Shown here one piece after another: positions 29,642 to 37,828 of a stretch of DNA of 47,147 nt. Numbering within the stretch: position 1 is the first letter of the stretch; each line of letters starts with the position of its first letter. Under the pieces are notes generated by a model. It worked only from the letters and a program-made list of their open reading frames with translations, had not been told where the DNA came from and did no database searches. The DNA is from Candidatus Alcium sp. F082 (GTDB taxonomy: Bacteria > Bacteroidota > Bacteroidia > Bacteroidales > F082), in assembly GCA_001543395.1 (NCBI GenBank), contig LPNG01000011.1:87564-134710 (forward strand). Direction: 5' to 3'. Both the position numbers and the translations under genes were made by a program.

Positions 29642-29693
29642 CGGATTACAAATCCGCGGGTTCGATGCGGTCGGATTGCAAATCCGCCCGAAC
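29642..29693. repeat. Paired CGGATT-nCA-AATCCG palindromes in the spacer before rhaD
   Basis: CGGATTACAAATCCG (29642-29656) and CGGATTGCAAATCCG (29672-29686), each a 6-base palindrome with a 3-base centre, followed by GCGGGTTCG and CCCGAAC. They fill most of the 91-base gap between rhaD and the GH106-like gene. Confidence 0.85.
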
Positions 29694-29699
29694 TATTAC

Positions 29700-30521
29700 T
29701 TATTTCGCCAGTCCAAACGCCTCTGAGAGTTCTTTCATCTGCGCTTCGCTCATGCCTTCCGGCTCGAAGCCCATGCTGCGGGCGCTCATGAAGATTTGCG
29801 CGGCCTTGTTGAGCACGTCCACCTGGTCGAAAGCCGACATGATGTCGGTGTCGACGGCAAACACGCCGTGTTTCTCCCACATCACCACGTCATAGTTGTC
29901 GTCGAGGGTACGGATGGTGGCCTCGGCCAAGGCGACGCTACCAGGCAGCATGTAAGGCACGATGCCGAGTCCGCGCGGACAGAAGGCCCTGGTCTCGGGA
30001 ATCATCGACCAAAGGATTTTCGTCAGCACATCCTTCTCCAAGAAAGGCCGATGATGCGTCATCGCGACCAGTTCGATGGGATGGGTGTGGAGAGAGGCTT
30101 TGTATGGCGAGCCTTTGGCAATTAAGTAGTTATGGACGCTTAAATGCGAAGGCAGTTCCGAAGTGGGTTGTATGGGCTTGTCGGCGATGATTTCGTAATG
30201 GGCGCAGTCGTCGAGGATGCGGATGATGGAGCCGTTCTGCATGGGCCAGCGGGCGAGGTCGCGCATGCGGCGGTTGGTGCCTTTGCAGAAGAAGTAGCAG
30301 CCTTTCAGATGCGGCAATGTCGTGCCAATTGGGAGTTGAGAGTTTAGAGTTGAGAGTTTAGAGTAGTTTAGAGTTGAAAGTTGGTCAGTGACATTGACGA
30401 CGATGTTGCCGCCGTTGCGTTCGGCCCAGCCTTTTTGCCAGAGGTAGCCCGCCACCTCGGCCACTTGGTCGATTTGGTGTTTCAGTTCGGGGGCGTTGTC
30501 TAATATGCTTTCCATGTTCAT
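29700..30521 (-). CDS. rhaD: Rhamnulose-1-phosphate aldolase
   Basis: 273 residues, the usual length for RhaD, a class II (zinc) aldolase splitting L-rhamnulose-1-phosphate into DHAP and L-lactaldehyde. Recognisable are AERNGGNIVVNVTDQL, GCYFFCKGTNRRMRDLARWP, the zinc motif ASLHTHPIELVAMTH and MWEKHGVFAVDTDIMSAFDQ. The ATG directly follows the TGA of the transporter gene, so translation is coupled. Residues about 46-62 (LSTLNYSKLSTLNSQL) come from an in-frame heptamer repeat (30335-30384) in a loop before the conserved L-P-H-L-K-G segment. The enzyme otherwise looks intact. Confidence 0.93.
   Translation of the reverse strand: MNMESILDNAPELKHQIDQVAEVAGYLWQKGWAERNGGNIVVNVTDQLSTLNYSKLSTLNSQLPIGTTLPHLKGCYFFCKGTNRRMRDLARWPMQNGSIIRILDDCAHYEIIADKPIQPTSELPSHLSVHNYLIAKGSPYKASLHTHPIELVAMTHHRPFLEKDVLTKILWSMIPETRAFCPRGLGIVPYMLPGSVALAEATIRTLDDNYDVVMWEKHGVFAVDTDIMSAFDQVDVLNKAAQIFMSARSMGFEPEGMSEAQMKELSEAFGLAK
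30335..30384. repeat. GTTGAGA/GTTTAGA heptamer array inside rhaD
   Basis: Units GTTGAGA, GTTTAGA, GTTGAGA, GTTTAGA, a GTA break, GTTTAGA, GTTGAAA, GTTGG. Read on the coding strand as LSTLNYSKLSTLNSQL. The same heptamer as at 7140-7167 and 27890-27949. Confidence 0.9.
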
Positions 30522-31916
30522 TCAATAATTATCTCCATACCGTTCCTTAGTAATCTGCGCCAGCGACTTACCACGGGTGTTGGGGCAGCCGATGACGCCC
30601 ACAATCAACGAGATGAGTAACAAACCGATCATGCAATAGGCGGCCACGGTGAAGCCTTCGCCGTTCTCGCCGTAGATGAAGGTGAAGACGAGTCCCCACA
30701 AGGCCGAGAGTCCCCTGACGACGAAGAACATCAAACCCTGTGCGCCGGCGCGGAACTTGGCGGGAAACAATTCAGAACCCCATAAAGCGTAGAATATCTG
30801 CACCGACATACCGCCTTCGATGCCCCAAAGGATGGTGAAGAGCCACAATGAGGTGGTGCCGTTCACGCCAAAGGCGACGATGACGACCCACGCGCTGATG
30901 GCAAAGAGCAGGCCCAAGATGTAAATCAGTTTGTGGTTGGTCTTGTCGATGACCTTGGAGAGCAGGAAGGTGACAAATACGATGATGGCCCATTGGATGC
31001 AGTTCATCCAGTTGGCTTGCTCGTTGCTGATGCCGCCCGCCGTCTCATAGATATGCGGCTGGAAGAAGCCCAATACCGAGGCCACGAGGTTCCAAGTGAG
31101 GTAGATGACAGCCAAGAAACACGCGGTCTTGATGGCGATTTTGTTGGAAAACAGCACCTTGAAGGCGTGCCAAAGGCCCGTGTTTTCGCCTTTGGCCTTG
31201 GCCGCTTCTTGGCTGGCTTTCCACTCGGTGCTTTCTTCCAGTTTGCGTTGCAGGTTCCAGGCGATGAAAGCCACGATCAGCAACGAGAAGAAGACGATGC
31301 GCGAGCTGAACACGTTGACGGCTTCTTGCGACAAATAGGCACCACCAAAGGTATGGGCGATCTTTTCCACCCAGCCGAACAGGTAGCCGTCGGGGGCAAA
31401 GAACATGCCCAACAGCAGGATGATCATCGGGCCGAAGCCCCACGACATTTGTGAGATGCAGATGTTGCGCCCTCGTTTGTCGTTTTCGGAGCTTTCGGAG
31501 ATGTAGGTCCACGAGGCCGGCACGCCGATGCCTACCGAGATGCCCGTCACCAGGAATCCCGCCAACAGCATCGGGAAGTTGACGGAGAGCATGATGAGCA
31601 GCACGCCCAGCATGTAGACGAGCAGGTTGTAGGTATAGATAAACTTGCGCCCGTATCTGTCGGCCAAAAAACCGCCGAAGATGGCGCCGATGGCAGCACC
31701 TAAGCAGTTGGCGCTGATAAAGTTGAGCCAGCCGAGATGCACTTCCGTGAGGCCTAAGTATTTCTGCCAAAGCGTCAAGCCGCTGGCACCGGCCACGATG
31801 GCTCCAGCATCCAGATAGTTGGTCAGTGAGACGGCGATGGTGTCCCCCACACTGCTCTTCGTTTGTGTGGGGTAATTGGGGTCACGCCTCTTCGAGGCGG
31901 GTTGTGCGTTTCCCAT
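30522..31916 (-). CDS. MFS sugar transporter, probably L-rhamnose importer
   Basis: 464 residues with about 12 hydrophobic segments. The sugar-porter signature GGFLADRYGRKFIY sits after the second helix and GVPASWTYISESSENDKRGR in the N-terminal half matches the P-x-x-x-x-E/S-x-x-x-x-x-x-R-G-R pattern. It is the only transporter in the locus and lies between rhaA (4 bases away) and rhaD (adjacent), so it most likely imports rhamnose across the inner membrane by proton symport. It is not the RhaT family of enterobacteria. Substrate is inferred from context. Confidence 0.82.
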   Translation of the reverse strand: MGNAQPASKRRDPNYPTQTKSSVGDTIAVSLTNYLDAGAIVAGASGLTLWQKYLGLTEVHLGWLNFISANCLGAAIGAIFGGFLADRYGRKFIYTYNLLVYMLGVLLIMLSVNFPMLLAGFLVTGISVGIGVPASWTYISESSENDKRGRNICISQMSWGFGPMIILLLGMFFAPDGYLFGWVEKIAHTFGGAYLSQEAVNVFSSRIVFFSLLIVAFIAWNLQRKLEESTEWKASQEAAKAKGENTGLWHAFKVLFSNKIAIKTACFLAVIYLTWNLVASVLGFFQPHIYETAGGISNEQANWMNCIQWAIIVFVTFLLSKVIDKTNHKLIYILGLLFAISAWVVIVAFGVNGTTSLWLFTILWGIEGGMSVQIFYALWGSELFPAKFRAGAQGLMFFVVRGLSALWGLVFTFIYGENGEGFTVAAYCMIGLLLISLIVGVIGCPNTRGKSLAQITKERYGDNY

Positions 31917-31920
31917 GATG

Positions 31921-33174
31921 TTAAAGTCGTTTGCTGGTTATGGTTTTCTCGTATTCTTGCACTTTGGCGATAAACTCCTCACCGACAGGCACATTGTTCT
32001 TCAAGTTGAAGTAGTCGTAAACGGCGCCGAAGGGCAGCGACTTCATCTCTTCCATCAAGGCCAGTTTCTCGAAGCCTTGCCCCTTGTCTTCGTATTGACG
32101 CAGCGTTGGCAGCGGCTCCAAAAGGGCCTGCAGCAGGCATTTCTGCGTGGCGCGTGTGCCGATGACGTAGGCACCTATCCTATTGATGGATGCGTCGAAG
32201 TAGTCGAGGCCGATGTGGGCGCGATGGAGGGCTTCAGCGCGGACGATTTCCTTGAACAAATCGAGGGTCTGGTCGTTCATCAGAGTGACGTGGTCGGAGT
32301 CCCAGCGGATGGGACGGCTGACATGCAACATCAGTTCCGGCACATACAGCAGCAGCGACGGGATCATATCCGACACGTTCTCAGTAGGTTCGTAATGGCC
32401 TGTGTCAAGGGTGTAGATGACCTTGCGGGTGGCGCAGTAGCCTGCGTAGAAGTCGTGTGAGCCGACGGTGAAGCTTTCCAAGCCGATGCCGAAAAGCTTG
32501 GCCTCAACGCACGATTTCATGTCGGGGAGGTTCTCGGCGAGGATTTCGTCCAGTGAGGCGGCCAGCAGCTCGCGGTAGCGTTTGCGTTCCACGGTGAGGT
32601 CTTTCAGGCCGTCGTGCACCCAGATGTTCATGATGCAGGGGTCGCCTTGTGCCTTGCCCATAGCGTCAGCGATGCGGCGGCAGCGTTTGGTGTGCTCAAT
32701 CCAGAAGTCGCGGATTGCGGGGTTGGGATTGGCGAGGGTGAGGTCGCCGCTCTTGGGATGGCCGAACGAGGTGGAGTTGAAGTCGAGCTTCATGCCGACC
32801 GACTTTGCCCAGTCGATCCAGCTCTGGAAGTGCTCCACGCCCACTTGGTCGCGGTCGACGTATCTTCCGCCGAAGTCGCCGTAGATCTCATGCAGGTTGA
32901 CGCGCTGTGTGCCGGCGAGCAGCGAGTTGACGAACTCGAGGTCGGCACGCACTTCGTCGATGGTGCGGGCGCGGCCGGGGTAGTTGCCCGTGGTCTGGAT
33001 GCCGCCAGAGAGTCCGGCGTTGCTCTCGAAGCCCATCACGTCGTCGGTCTGCCAGCAGTGCAGCGAGATGGGGGTCTTCTCGAGGATTTCTATGGCTTTG
33101 TCGGTGTCGATGCCGAGGGCGGCGTAGCGCTCCTTGGCGAGTTTGTAAGCGTTGAGGATGTTGGTGGTGTTCAT
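31921..33174 (-). CDS. rhaA: L-rhamnose isomerase
   Basis: 417 residues, full length for RhaA. Converts L-rhamnose to L-rhamnulose in the cytoplasm. Family segments include ISLHCWQTDDVMGFE near the N-terminus, VNLHEIYGDFGG, LDFNSTSFGHPKS, MNIWVHDGLKD, and the metal-site region EAKLFGIGLESFTVGSHDFY with YTLDTGHYEPTENV. It starts the rhaA-transporter-rhaD unit, which may have its own promoter (33316-33323), followed by a 140-base leader with repeat sequences. In Bacteroides the gene is also called rhaI. Confidence 0.95.
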   Translation of the reverse strand: MNTTNILNAYKLAKERYAALGIDTDKAIEILEKTPISLHCWQTDDVMGFESNAGLSGGIQTTGNYPGRARTIDEVRADLEFVNSLLAGTQRVNLHEIYGDFGGRYVDRDQVGVEHFQSWIDWAKSVGMKLDFNSTSFGHPKSGDLTLANPNPAIRDFWIEHTKRCRRIADAMGKAQGDPCIMNIWVHDGLKDLTVERKRYRELLAASLDEILAENLPDMKSCVEAKLFGIGLESFTVGSHDFYAGYCATRKVIYTLDTGHYEPTENVSDMIPSLLLYVPELMLHVSRPIRWDSDHVTLMNDQTLDLFKEIVRAEALHRAHIGLDYFDASINRIGAYVIGTRATQKCLLQALLEPLPTLRQYEDKGQGFEKLALMEEMKSLPFGAVYDYFNLKNNVPVGEEFIAKVQEYEKTITSKRL

Positions 33175-33221
33175 TGGCGGTGTTGTTAAGAGCAGGGACT
33201 CACGTCGCCTGCTTACTGATG

Positions 33222-33240
33222 TGTCGCCCTTACAGGGCTG
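33222..33240. repeat. Dispersed TGTCGCCCT-n-CAGGGCTG element, copy in rhaA leader
   Basis: TGTCGCCCTTACAGGGCTG, one base different from the copy at 34871-34889. It would form a short hairpin in the 5' leader of the rhaA transcript. Confidence 0.85.
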
Positions 33241-33315
33241 GGTTGAAGAGCAGGGGTTACGCTGTGCTCACCGCCTGCTTAATGTCCTGCGCCCCTACGT
33301 GGCTGGGGTTGGCGC

Positions 33316-33323
33316 AAAGATAG
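33316..33323 (-). promoter_or_regulatory. -7 box of a possible rhaA promoter
   Basis: On the minus strand TATCTTTG, a match to TAnnTTTG, in the 170-base gap before rhaA. No -33 TTTG at the right spacing, so it may be activator-dependent or non-functional. The leader between it and rhaA holds two diverged copies of a GCCTGCTTA-containing sequence. Confidence 0.4.
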
Positions 33324-33344
33324 TGATTTATAGTGTTTTTCTCG

Positions 33345-34820
33345 TTATTTCCGTTCAAAAACGGCTTTTTTTGTGTCGCTATCGGGTTCTATCACTGTTA
33401 GATTGCTGATATTATGGTTGTTAACATCATCCATCACGATGGCAGTGCGATAGTCTTTCTTCAGTGCGGTCAACTTGATGTTGTTCATGGTCAGACCGTC
33501 GACATGGCGGATGAAGAAGCCCCATGCTGGCAGCTCCATGTGCTGCGAGAACTCGGGATAGGCTTTGTGCATCTCGGGTACTTTGTCCAATTCGTCAAGA
33601 CCTACGTGAGCATAATGTGGGTCGCCGCCACCAGGGAAGACAATTTCAATGTTTTCCAAGGTGACATTTTTGATCTTGCTGTCTTTCAATCCGATGATGC
33701 CACAAGGTGAGATATTGCGTGGCAGGTCTTCGATGGGGCCTTCGTATTCGTAACCTGCGTCGGGTTTGGAGGCGGCCACTTCGCAGTAGAGGTTGCGTAT
33801 GGTTATGCCGTCCATGAAGCTCTGTTTGTCGCGACGGGCACCTATATTGAGATAGATGGCATTGCCTACATTGGTTGCATAGAGCGAATCGACGAGGATG
33901 TTTTCACAAATGCCGCCGTCGACGCTTTGGATAGTGATAGCGCTGCGATAGGTATCGTAGACAGTGTTGTTGATGATCTTCACATTCTTGAATCCACCTG
34001 CACCCATGGTGCCGAACTTGATGCCGCTTGCGCTGCTGCGGGCGGTACAGTTGCGCACCTCCACGTTTTGACACAACTTCTTAGCGCTATGTGATTTGAG
34101 ACAGATGGCATCGTCGCTGGCGTCGATATAGCTGTTGGTCAACACGAAGCCGTCGCAGTCCACGATATCAATACCATCATTATTCCAGAATGCTGTGCTC
34201 TGGATGCGTACATTATTGACTTTGATGTTCTCGCATTGGTCGTACATGGTGACCCAATTGGCAGCATCACGGAAGGTGACGTTGTCGACTTCCACGTTTT
34301 TGCATTCCCTGAAAATCAGCAGTCGGGGGCGGAAGCCCTCGCCTACGCGATCATTGCTCAACTTGTCTTTCATCAGGCCTTTGTGTACAAGGTCGGTGCA
34401 GTTGTTGCCCAACTCGCGCCCTTGTCCCTCGATGACACCGCCACTGTTATAGACACCAATAAGTCGAATATTTTCGACGCCTTCGGCCAAGATGAGCCCA
34501 TGGTCGTTGGTGGCGTTGAGGCGGTCGTAGTCGAATGGGTTGGTGCTGCCCACAATCACGGCTCCTTCCATCAGCTCGATGGTGACATTGGACTTGAGAT
34601 GGATGCTGCCCGTCAGGTAGCGACCTACCCAGAAACGCAAGGTGCCGCCGCCTTGTTCAGCGATCCAGTCGATAGCGAATTGTATGCTGCGCGTGTTCAT
34701 CGTCATACCATCGCTACGGATGCCGAACTTCGAGGCGTTGTAGGTGGGTTTTGATTCTTGTGCAATAGCTTGGAGGGCCATCAGTAGGGAGAGGCAGAGG
34801 GTTAGGAGGTGTTTTTTCAT
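33345..34820 (-). CDS. Polygalacturonase-like enzyme, GH28
   Basis: 491 residues. Signal peptide MKKHLLTLCLSLLMALQAIAQ. Right-handed beta-helix with the GH28 landmarks in order: FWNNDGIDIVDCDG (N-x-D type), IDASDDAICLKS (the two catalytic Asp), and SSASGIKFGTMGAGG in place of the G-H-G strand (His absent). It acts on galacturonan or rhamnogalacturonan backbones; the altered G-H-G is seen in rhamnogalacturonan-directed or exo-acting members (family knowledge), so rhamnogalacturonan is a reasonable target here. Its ATG overlaps the stop of the GH106 gene (ATGA), showing co-translation. Confidence 0.88.
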   Translation of the reverse strand: MKKHLLTLCLSLLMALQAIAQESKPTYNASKFGIRSDGMTMNTRSIQFAIDWIAEQGGGTLRFWVGRYLTGSIHLKSNVTIELMEGAVIVGSTNPFDYDRLNATNDHGLILAEGVENIRLIGVYNSGGVIEGQGRELGNNCTDLVHKGLMKDKLSNDRVGEGFRPRLLIFRECKNVEVDNVTFRDAANWVTMYDQCENIKVNNVRIQSTAFWNNDGIDIVDCDGFVLTNSYIDASDDAICLKSHSAKKLCQNVEVRNCTARSSASGIKFGTMGAGGFKNVKIINNTVYDTYRSAITIQSVDGGICENILVDSLYATNVGNAIYLNIGARRDKQSFMDGITIRNLYCEVAASKPDAGYEYEGPIEDLPRNISPCGIIGLKDSKIKNVTLENIEIVFPGGGDPHYAHVGLDELDKVPEMHKAYPEFSQHMELPAWGFFIRHVDGLTMNNIKLTALKKDYRTAIVMDDVNNHNISNLTVIEPDSDTKKAVFERK

Positions 34821-37810
34821 TTTGTTGTTGTTTTTGCTGGTTGCCCGAAGCTGCGCTGCGCTTGCATCGGGTTAATGTCGTGTCGCCCTTTCAGGGCTGT
34901 AGTTTGATGGAGCTTGACTGGTCCGATCAGCCCCATAGGCTGCAAGGGTTGGTCCCGCCGTGGATGGTTGACGTAGATCCAAGTAGTTGGGTTCTCCTCA
35001 CGGCTTAAGGTCTTGAGGTAGTTACCCATAGTGGTTGTCACATGGACTGCAAGGTCGTTTTCGCCTTCTTGGAGATATTCTGTGATATCGTAAATTCTTC
35101 GGCCATAATATTGTACGCCAGCGGATTGCCCGTTAACGAACACCTCGGAGACACCTTCCACGAGGCCTAAATCCAGAATTGTAGAGACGGTGTGCTCACC
35201 ATCCCTACCACGGTTGATGGTTTTGTGATAAACGATGGTGCCACAGAAATGCTGGTAAACCTCGCTGTCTTTCAGGTCAAACAAGGTATCGAAATGGGTT
35301 GTCATAGTGTCATGCAATAGGCTGTGGCATAAGGTTATATCCCAACCTTTCGAGATATCGATAGTCGACATAGCCTTTATCGATTGATACAAGGGTTGCC
35401 ATATCGGGAGGTCGATTGGCTTCGTCTTCTCAAAAACGATAAGCACTGACTCCACAGGACCCAAAACGAAGGTATAACTATCGTTCTCCTCCAAGGGCAG
35501 GGCGTAACGTTTGCCCGTCTGCAAGTCCCAGACCTGCGCTTGACGCTTACGAGTCAATGTTTTGCTGAAGGTGATTTTGGTTTCGTGAGAGTTATAACGA
35601 TGGCTGTTGCTCAACAAAATCATTTCGCTACCGTCATCGGTGATGTAGCGGTTTTGCATCACATACGGGTCGGGGCTCTCAATGTAAAGGTAATGAGGAA
35701 GTTTTTCAGAATGCATGAGGCTGTCGTACCATGGAATGAAATCCTCTTTAGGTGGCTTGACGAAAACGAAGTTGTCTTTATGTTGCATTACCTTTTCCAT
35801 GGTGACTTTGACTAGCGAATCGTTTTTTGCATTTTGTTGCGGCATGCCCAACGATTGGTAGGGTATGGTGTCGATGCAAACAATCTTGCCGCCTGATTCC
35901 ACAAACTCCAGCAATCGATGAGCAGTTTCGGGATGAAGGCTTTCCACATCAATAAGCATCAAGGTGTTGTATTTGCGCTTGCTGAAACAGAGGTTGCCTC
36001 GTTTAATGTTCGATTGGTTGATGATGTTCTCGCTCACATAGTCTACGCCGCCACCGCATTTGTTGATGGCTTCCCAGATTAAGGTCTTGTAAGGTGCGCG
36101 TGTGGTGTTTGGGAAGGGTTCGTTCTGCATTCCGATGGTGCTCCACATGTCGTTTTCGGGGTTGAGGATGGCAATATCGGCGTAGTATGTGCCATGTTGA
36201 AGGGCGTATGAAAGTCGTGCCTTGTAATCGTTGAAGTATTTGAAATAAGGCCACCAGTTGTTGTTTTCGCTGTAGTAGGCGCCATATCGTACCCATCCGG
36301 GGAACTTGGCTTCGAGGTTGGGTGAGTAGTTGAAGCCATGGAATACGCTGTGAGTCACGCCCGACATGGCCGATTGGTCGCCACCAATCTTCAGTTGCTC
36401 AAGCGTCATGTTGAAGACGGTGTAGGTGTTGGTCATCTCCTCGCAGCTGACGGTGCGGTTGTCGGCGAGATGTGCTGCCGATGAAACGAACTTGTTGACC
36501 ATTGTGTAAGCACGGCCACGGCGGTAGTCAGCCTCCGACATTTCCTCGCCAGGTTTGTGTTTCAGCCAGTTGGTGGTCCACGACTCACCTTCAGGGATGT
36601 CGTAGCCCATGGCATTCTCCAATGGATAGAAACCACGTCCGTAGGCTTGGGCACGGGCCTTCACTCCCAGTTGGTGGCACCAATCCAAATAGGTGCTGGT
36701 GAAGCGTTCCTGCATCAGTTGCGCTTTGAAGTCTTCGAAGTCGTAGCGTGCACGTTGGATTTCTTGTTGAAAGGTTTCGGTGACGGGTATTACAGGGTCA
36801 TAGTTGATTGCGCTGCCCATTGAGCCAATCTTGAAGAGGATAAAAGGCAACCATTCCGTGATGTCATAACCGTAACGCTTTTTGAATTCCTCATCCATGT
36901 CAGAGGTCCAGTTGGCGCCTTCAAGCTCCATGCTGTCAGTGAATAATGCGCGGATGTTGCCTTTCAGCGGTCCAATCTGCGTCTCGATTTTGTCCGACAT
37001 GTTGTAGAGGTAACGGTTGACTGCCTCGGTGTTGAAGTGATCGAGTACGGGACCTGCCGCTCCAGGTGCCCCGTTGATGACTTCCAAGAAACCGTTGATC
37101 TTCACCAAGGCGGCCAAAGTGTAGTTTCCTTCTGGTACTTCGATGGTGATTATACTGTCAACCGGCCTTTCGACAGGCTCAAGGACCTTGCTTTGCGTTG
37201 TCCAAATGGTAATCCCCTCATCAACACTTGAAGCTGGATTTGGATAAAGTTTCAGCGACATCAGCTCTTTGATGTTTCCCTTATATGGTGAACTCACCTT
37301 TGGCATGGCCTTAGCACAAATGCTGTCGCGGATGATGGTCATAGTGGTTGGACCAGTCACAGGTTCCGCATAGTTGACCATGATTTGCGCTCGCTCGTTT
37401 TCCTTAAGGAACTCGGCTCCAAAAGGCCAGCCCGAGCCAACAAGTAGGTCGCAGGTCATGTCGAGTCGTTTTGCTTCATCGAAACACACCTTGAGCATGT
37501 CAATCCACTCAGGACTGAGCCATTGCAGTGAAGGCTTTCCGAGGCTGTCGCAATAGGTTGGGAAGGCGATGGGGTTGATTTCCACGCCACCGATGCCCGC
37601 CTCTTTCAAGAGACGCATCTCACGCACGAGTTCATCGGCTTCCACCTTGTCACCATTCCACCACCAGCGAACAAAAGGATGATATTCCGAGGTGGGCTGC
37701 TGAAACCCTTGATACAGTTGCTCCGTGGTGAGTGTGTCGTGTTTCGTCCCACATTGGCAGAGGACCAACCCGACGAAAAAGAGCAATATGATTTGTAGCA
37801 AGCGTTTCAT
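34817..37810 (-). CDS. Alpha-L-rhamnosidase, GH106 family lipoprotein
   Basis: 997 residues. Lipoprotein signal LLQIILLFFVGLVLCQCGTK. The barrel starts with YHPFVRWWWNGDKVEADELV and GIGGVEINPIAF, followed by LLVGSGWPFGAEF and ALFTDSMELEGANWTSDMDE, all typical of GH106. C-terminal beta-domains include LGLVEGVSEVFVNGQSAGVQ and YDITEYLQEGENDLAV. It removes alpha-L-rhamnose from rhamnogalacturonan side or main chains. The last ~25 residues (ALKGRHDINPMQAQRSFG) are encoded by a dispersed repeat (34871-34889 and flank), so the native C-terminus was probably extended or replaced. Confidence 0.92.
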   Translation of the reverse strand: MKRLLQIILLFFVGLVLCQCGTKHDTLTTEQLYQGFQQPTSEYHPFVRWWWNGDKVEADELVREMRLLKEAGIGGVEINPIAFPTYCDSLGKPSLQWLSPEWIDMLKVCFDEAKRLDMTCDLLVGSGWPFGAEFLKENERAQIMVNYAEPVTGPTTMTIIRDSICAKAMPKVSSPYKGNIKELMSLKLYPNPASSVDEGITIWTTQSKVLEPVERPVDSIITIEVPEGNYTLAALVKINGFLEVINGAPGAAGPVLDHFNTEAVNRYLYNMSDKIETQIGPLKGNIRALFTDSMELEGANWTSDMDEEFKKRYGYDITEWLPFILFKIGSMGSAINYDPVIPVTETFQQEIQRARYDFEDFKAQLMQERFTSTYLDWCHQLGVKARAQAYGRGFYPLENAMGYDIPEGESWTTNWLKHKPGEEMSEADYRRGRAYTMVNKFVSSAAHLADNRTVSCEEMTNTYTVFNMTLEQLKIGGDQSAMSGVTHSVFHGFNYSPNLEAKFPGWVRYGAYYSENNNWWPYFKYFNDYKARLSYALQHGTYYADIAILNPENDMWSTIGMQNEPFPNTTRAPYKTLIWEAINKCGGGVDYVSENIINQSNIKRGNLCFSKRKYNTLMLIDVESLHPETAHRLLEFVESGGKIVCIDTIPYQSLGMPQQNAKNDSLVKVTMEKVMQHKDNFVFVKPPKEDFIPWYDSLMHSEKLPHYLYIESPDPYVMQNRYITDDGSEMILLSNSHRYNSHETKITFSKTLTRKRQAQVWDLQTGKRYALPLEENDSYTFVLGPVESVLIVFEKTKPIDLPIWQPLYQSIKAMSTIDISKGWDITLCHSLLHDTMTTHFDTLFDLKDSEVYQHFCGTIVYHKTINRGRDGEHTVSTILDLGLVEGVSEVFVNGQSAGVQYYGRRIYDITEYLQEGENDLAVHVTTTMGNYLKTLSREENPTTWIYVNHPRRDQPLQPMGLIGPVKLHQTTALKGRHDINPMQAQRSFGQPAKTTTK
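34871..34889. repeat. Dispersed TGTCGCCCT-n-CAGGGCTG element, copy in GH106 3' end
   Basis: TGTCGCCCTTTCAGGGCTG, with a GCCCT/AGGGC hairpin. A near-identical copy (18 of 19 bases) lies at 33222-33240 in the rhaA leader. Confidence 0.85.
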
Positions 37811-37828
37811 GATAGCATAGTTATGATA

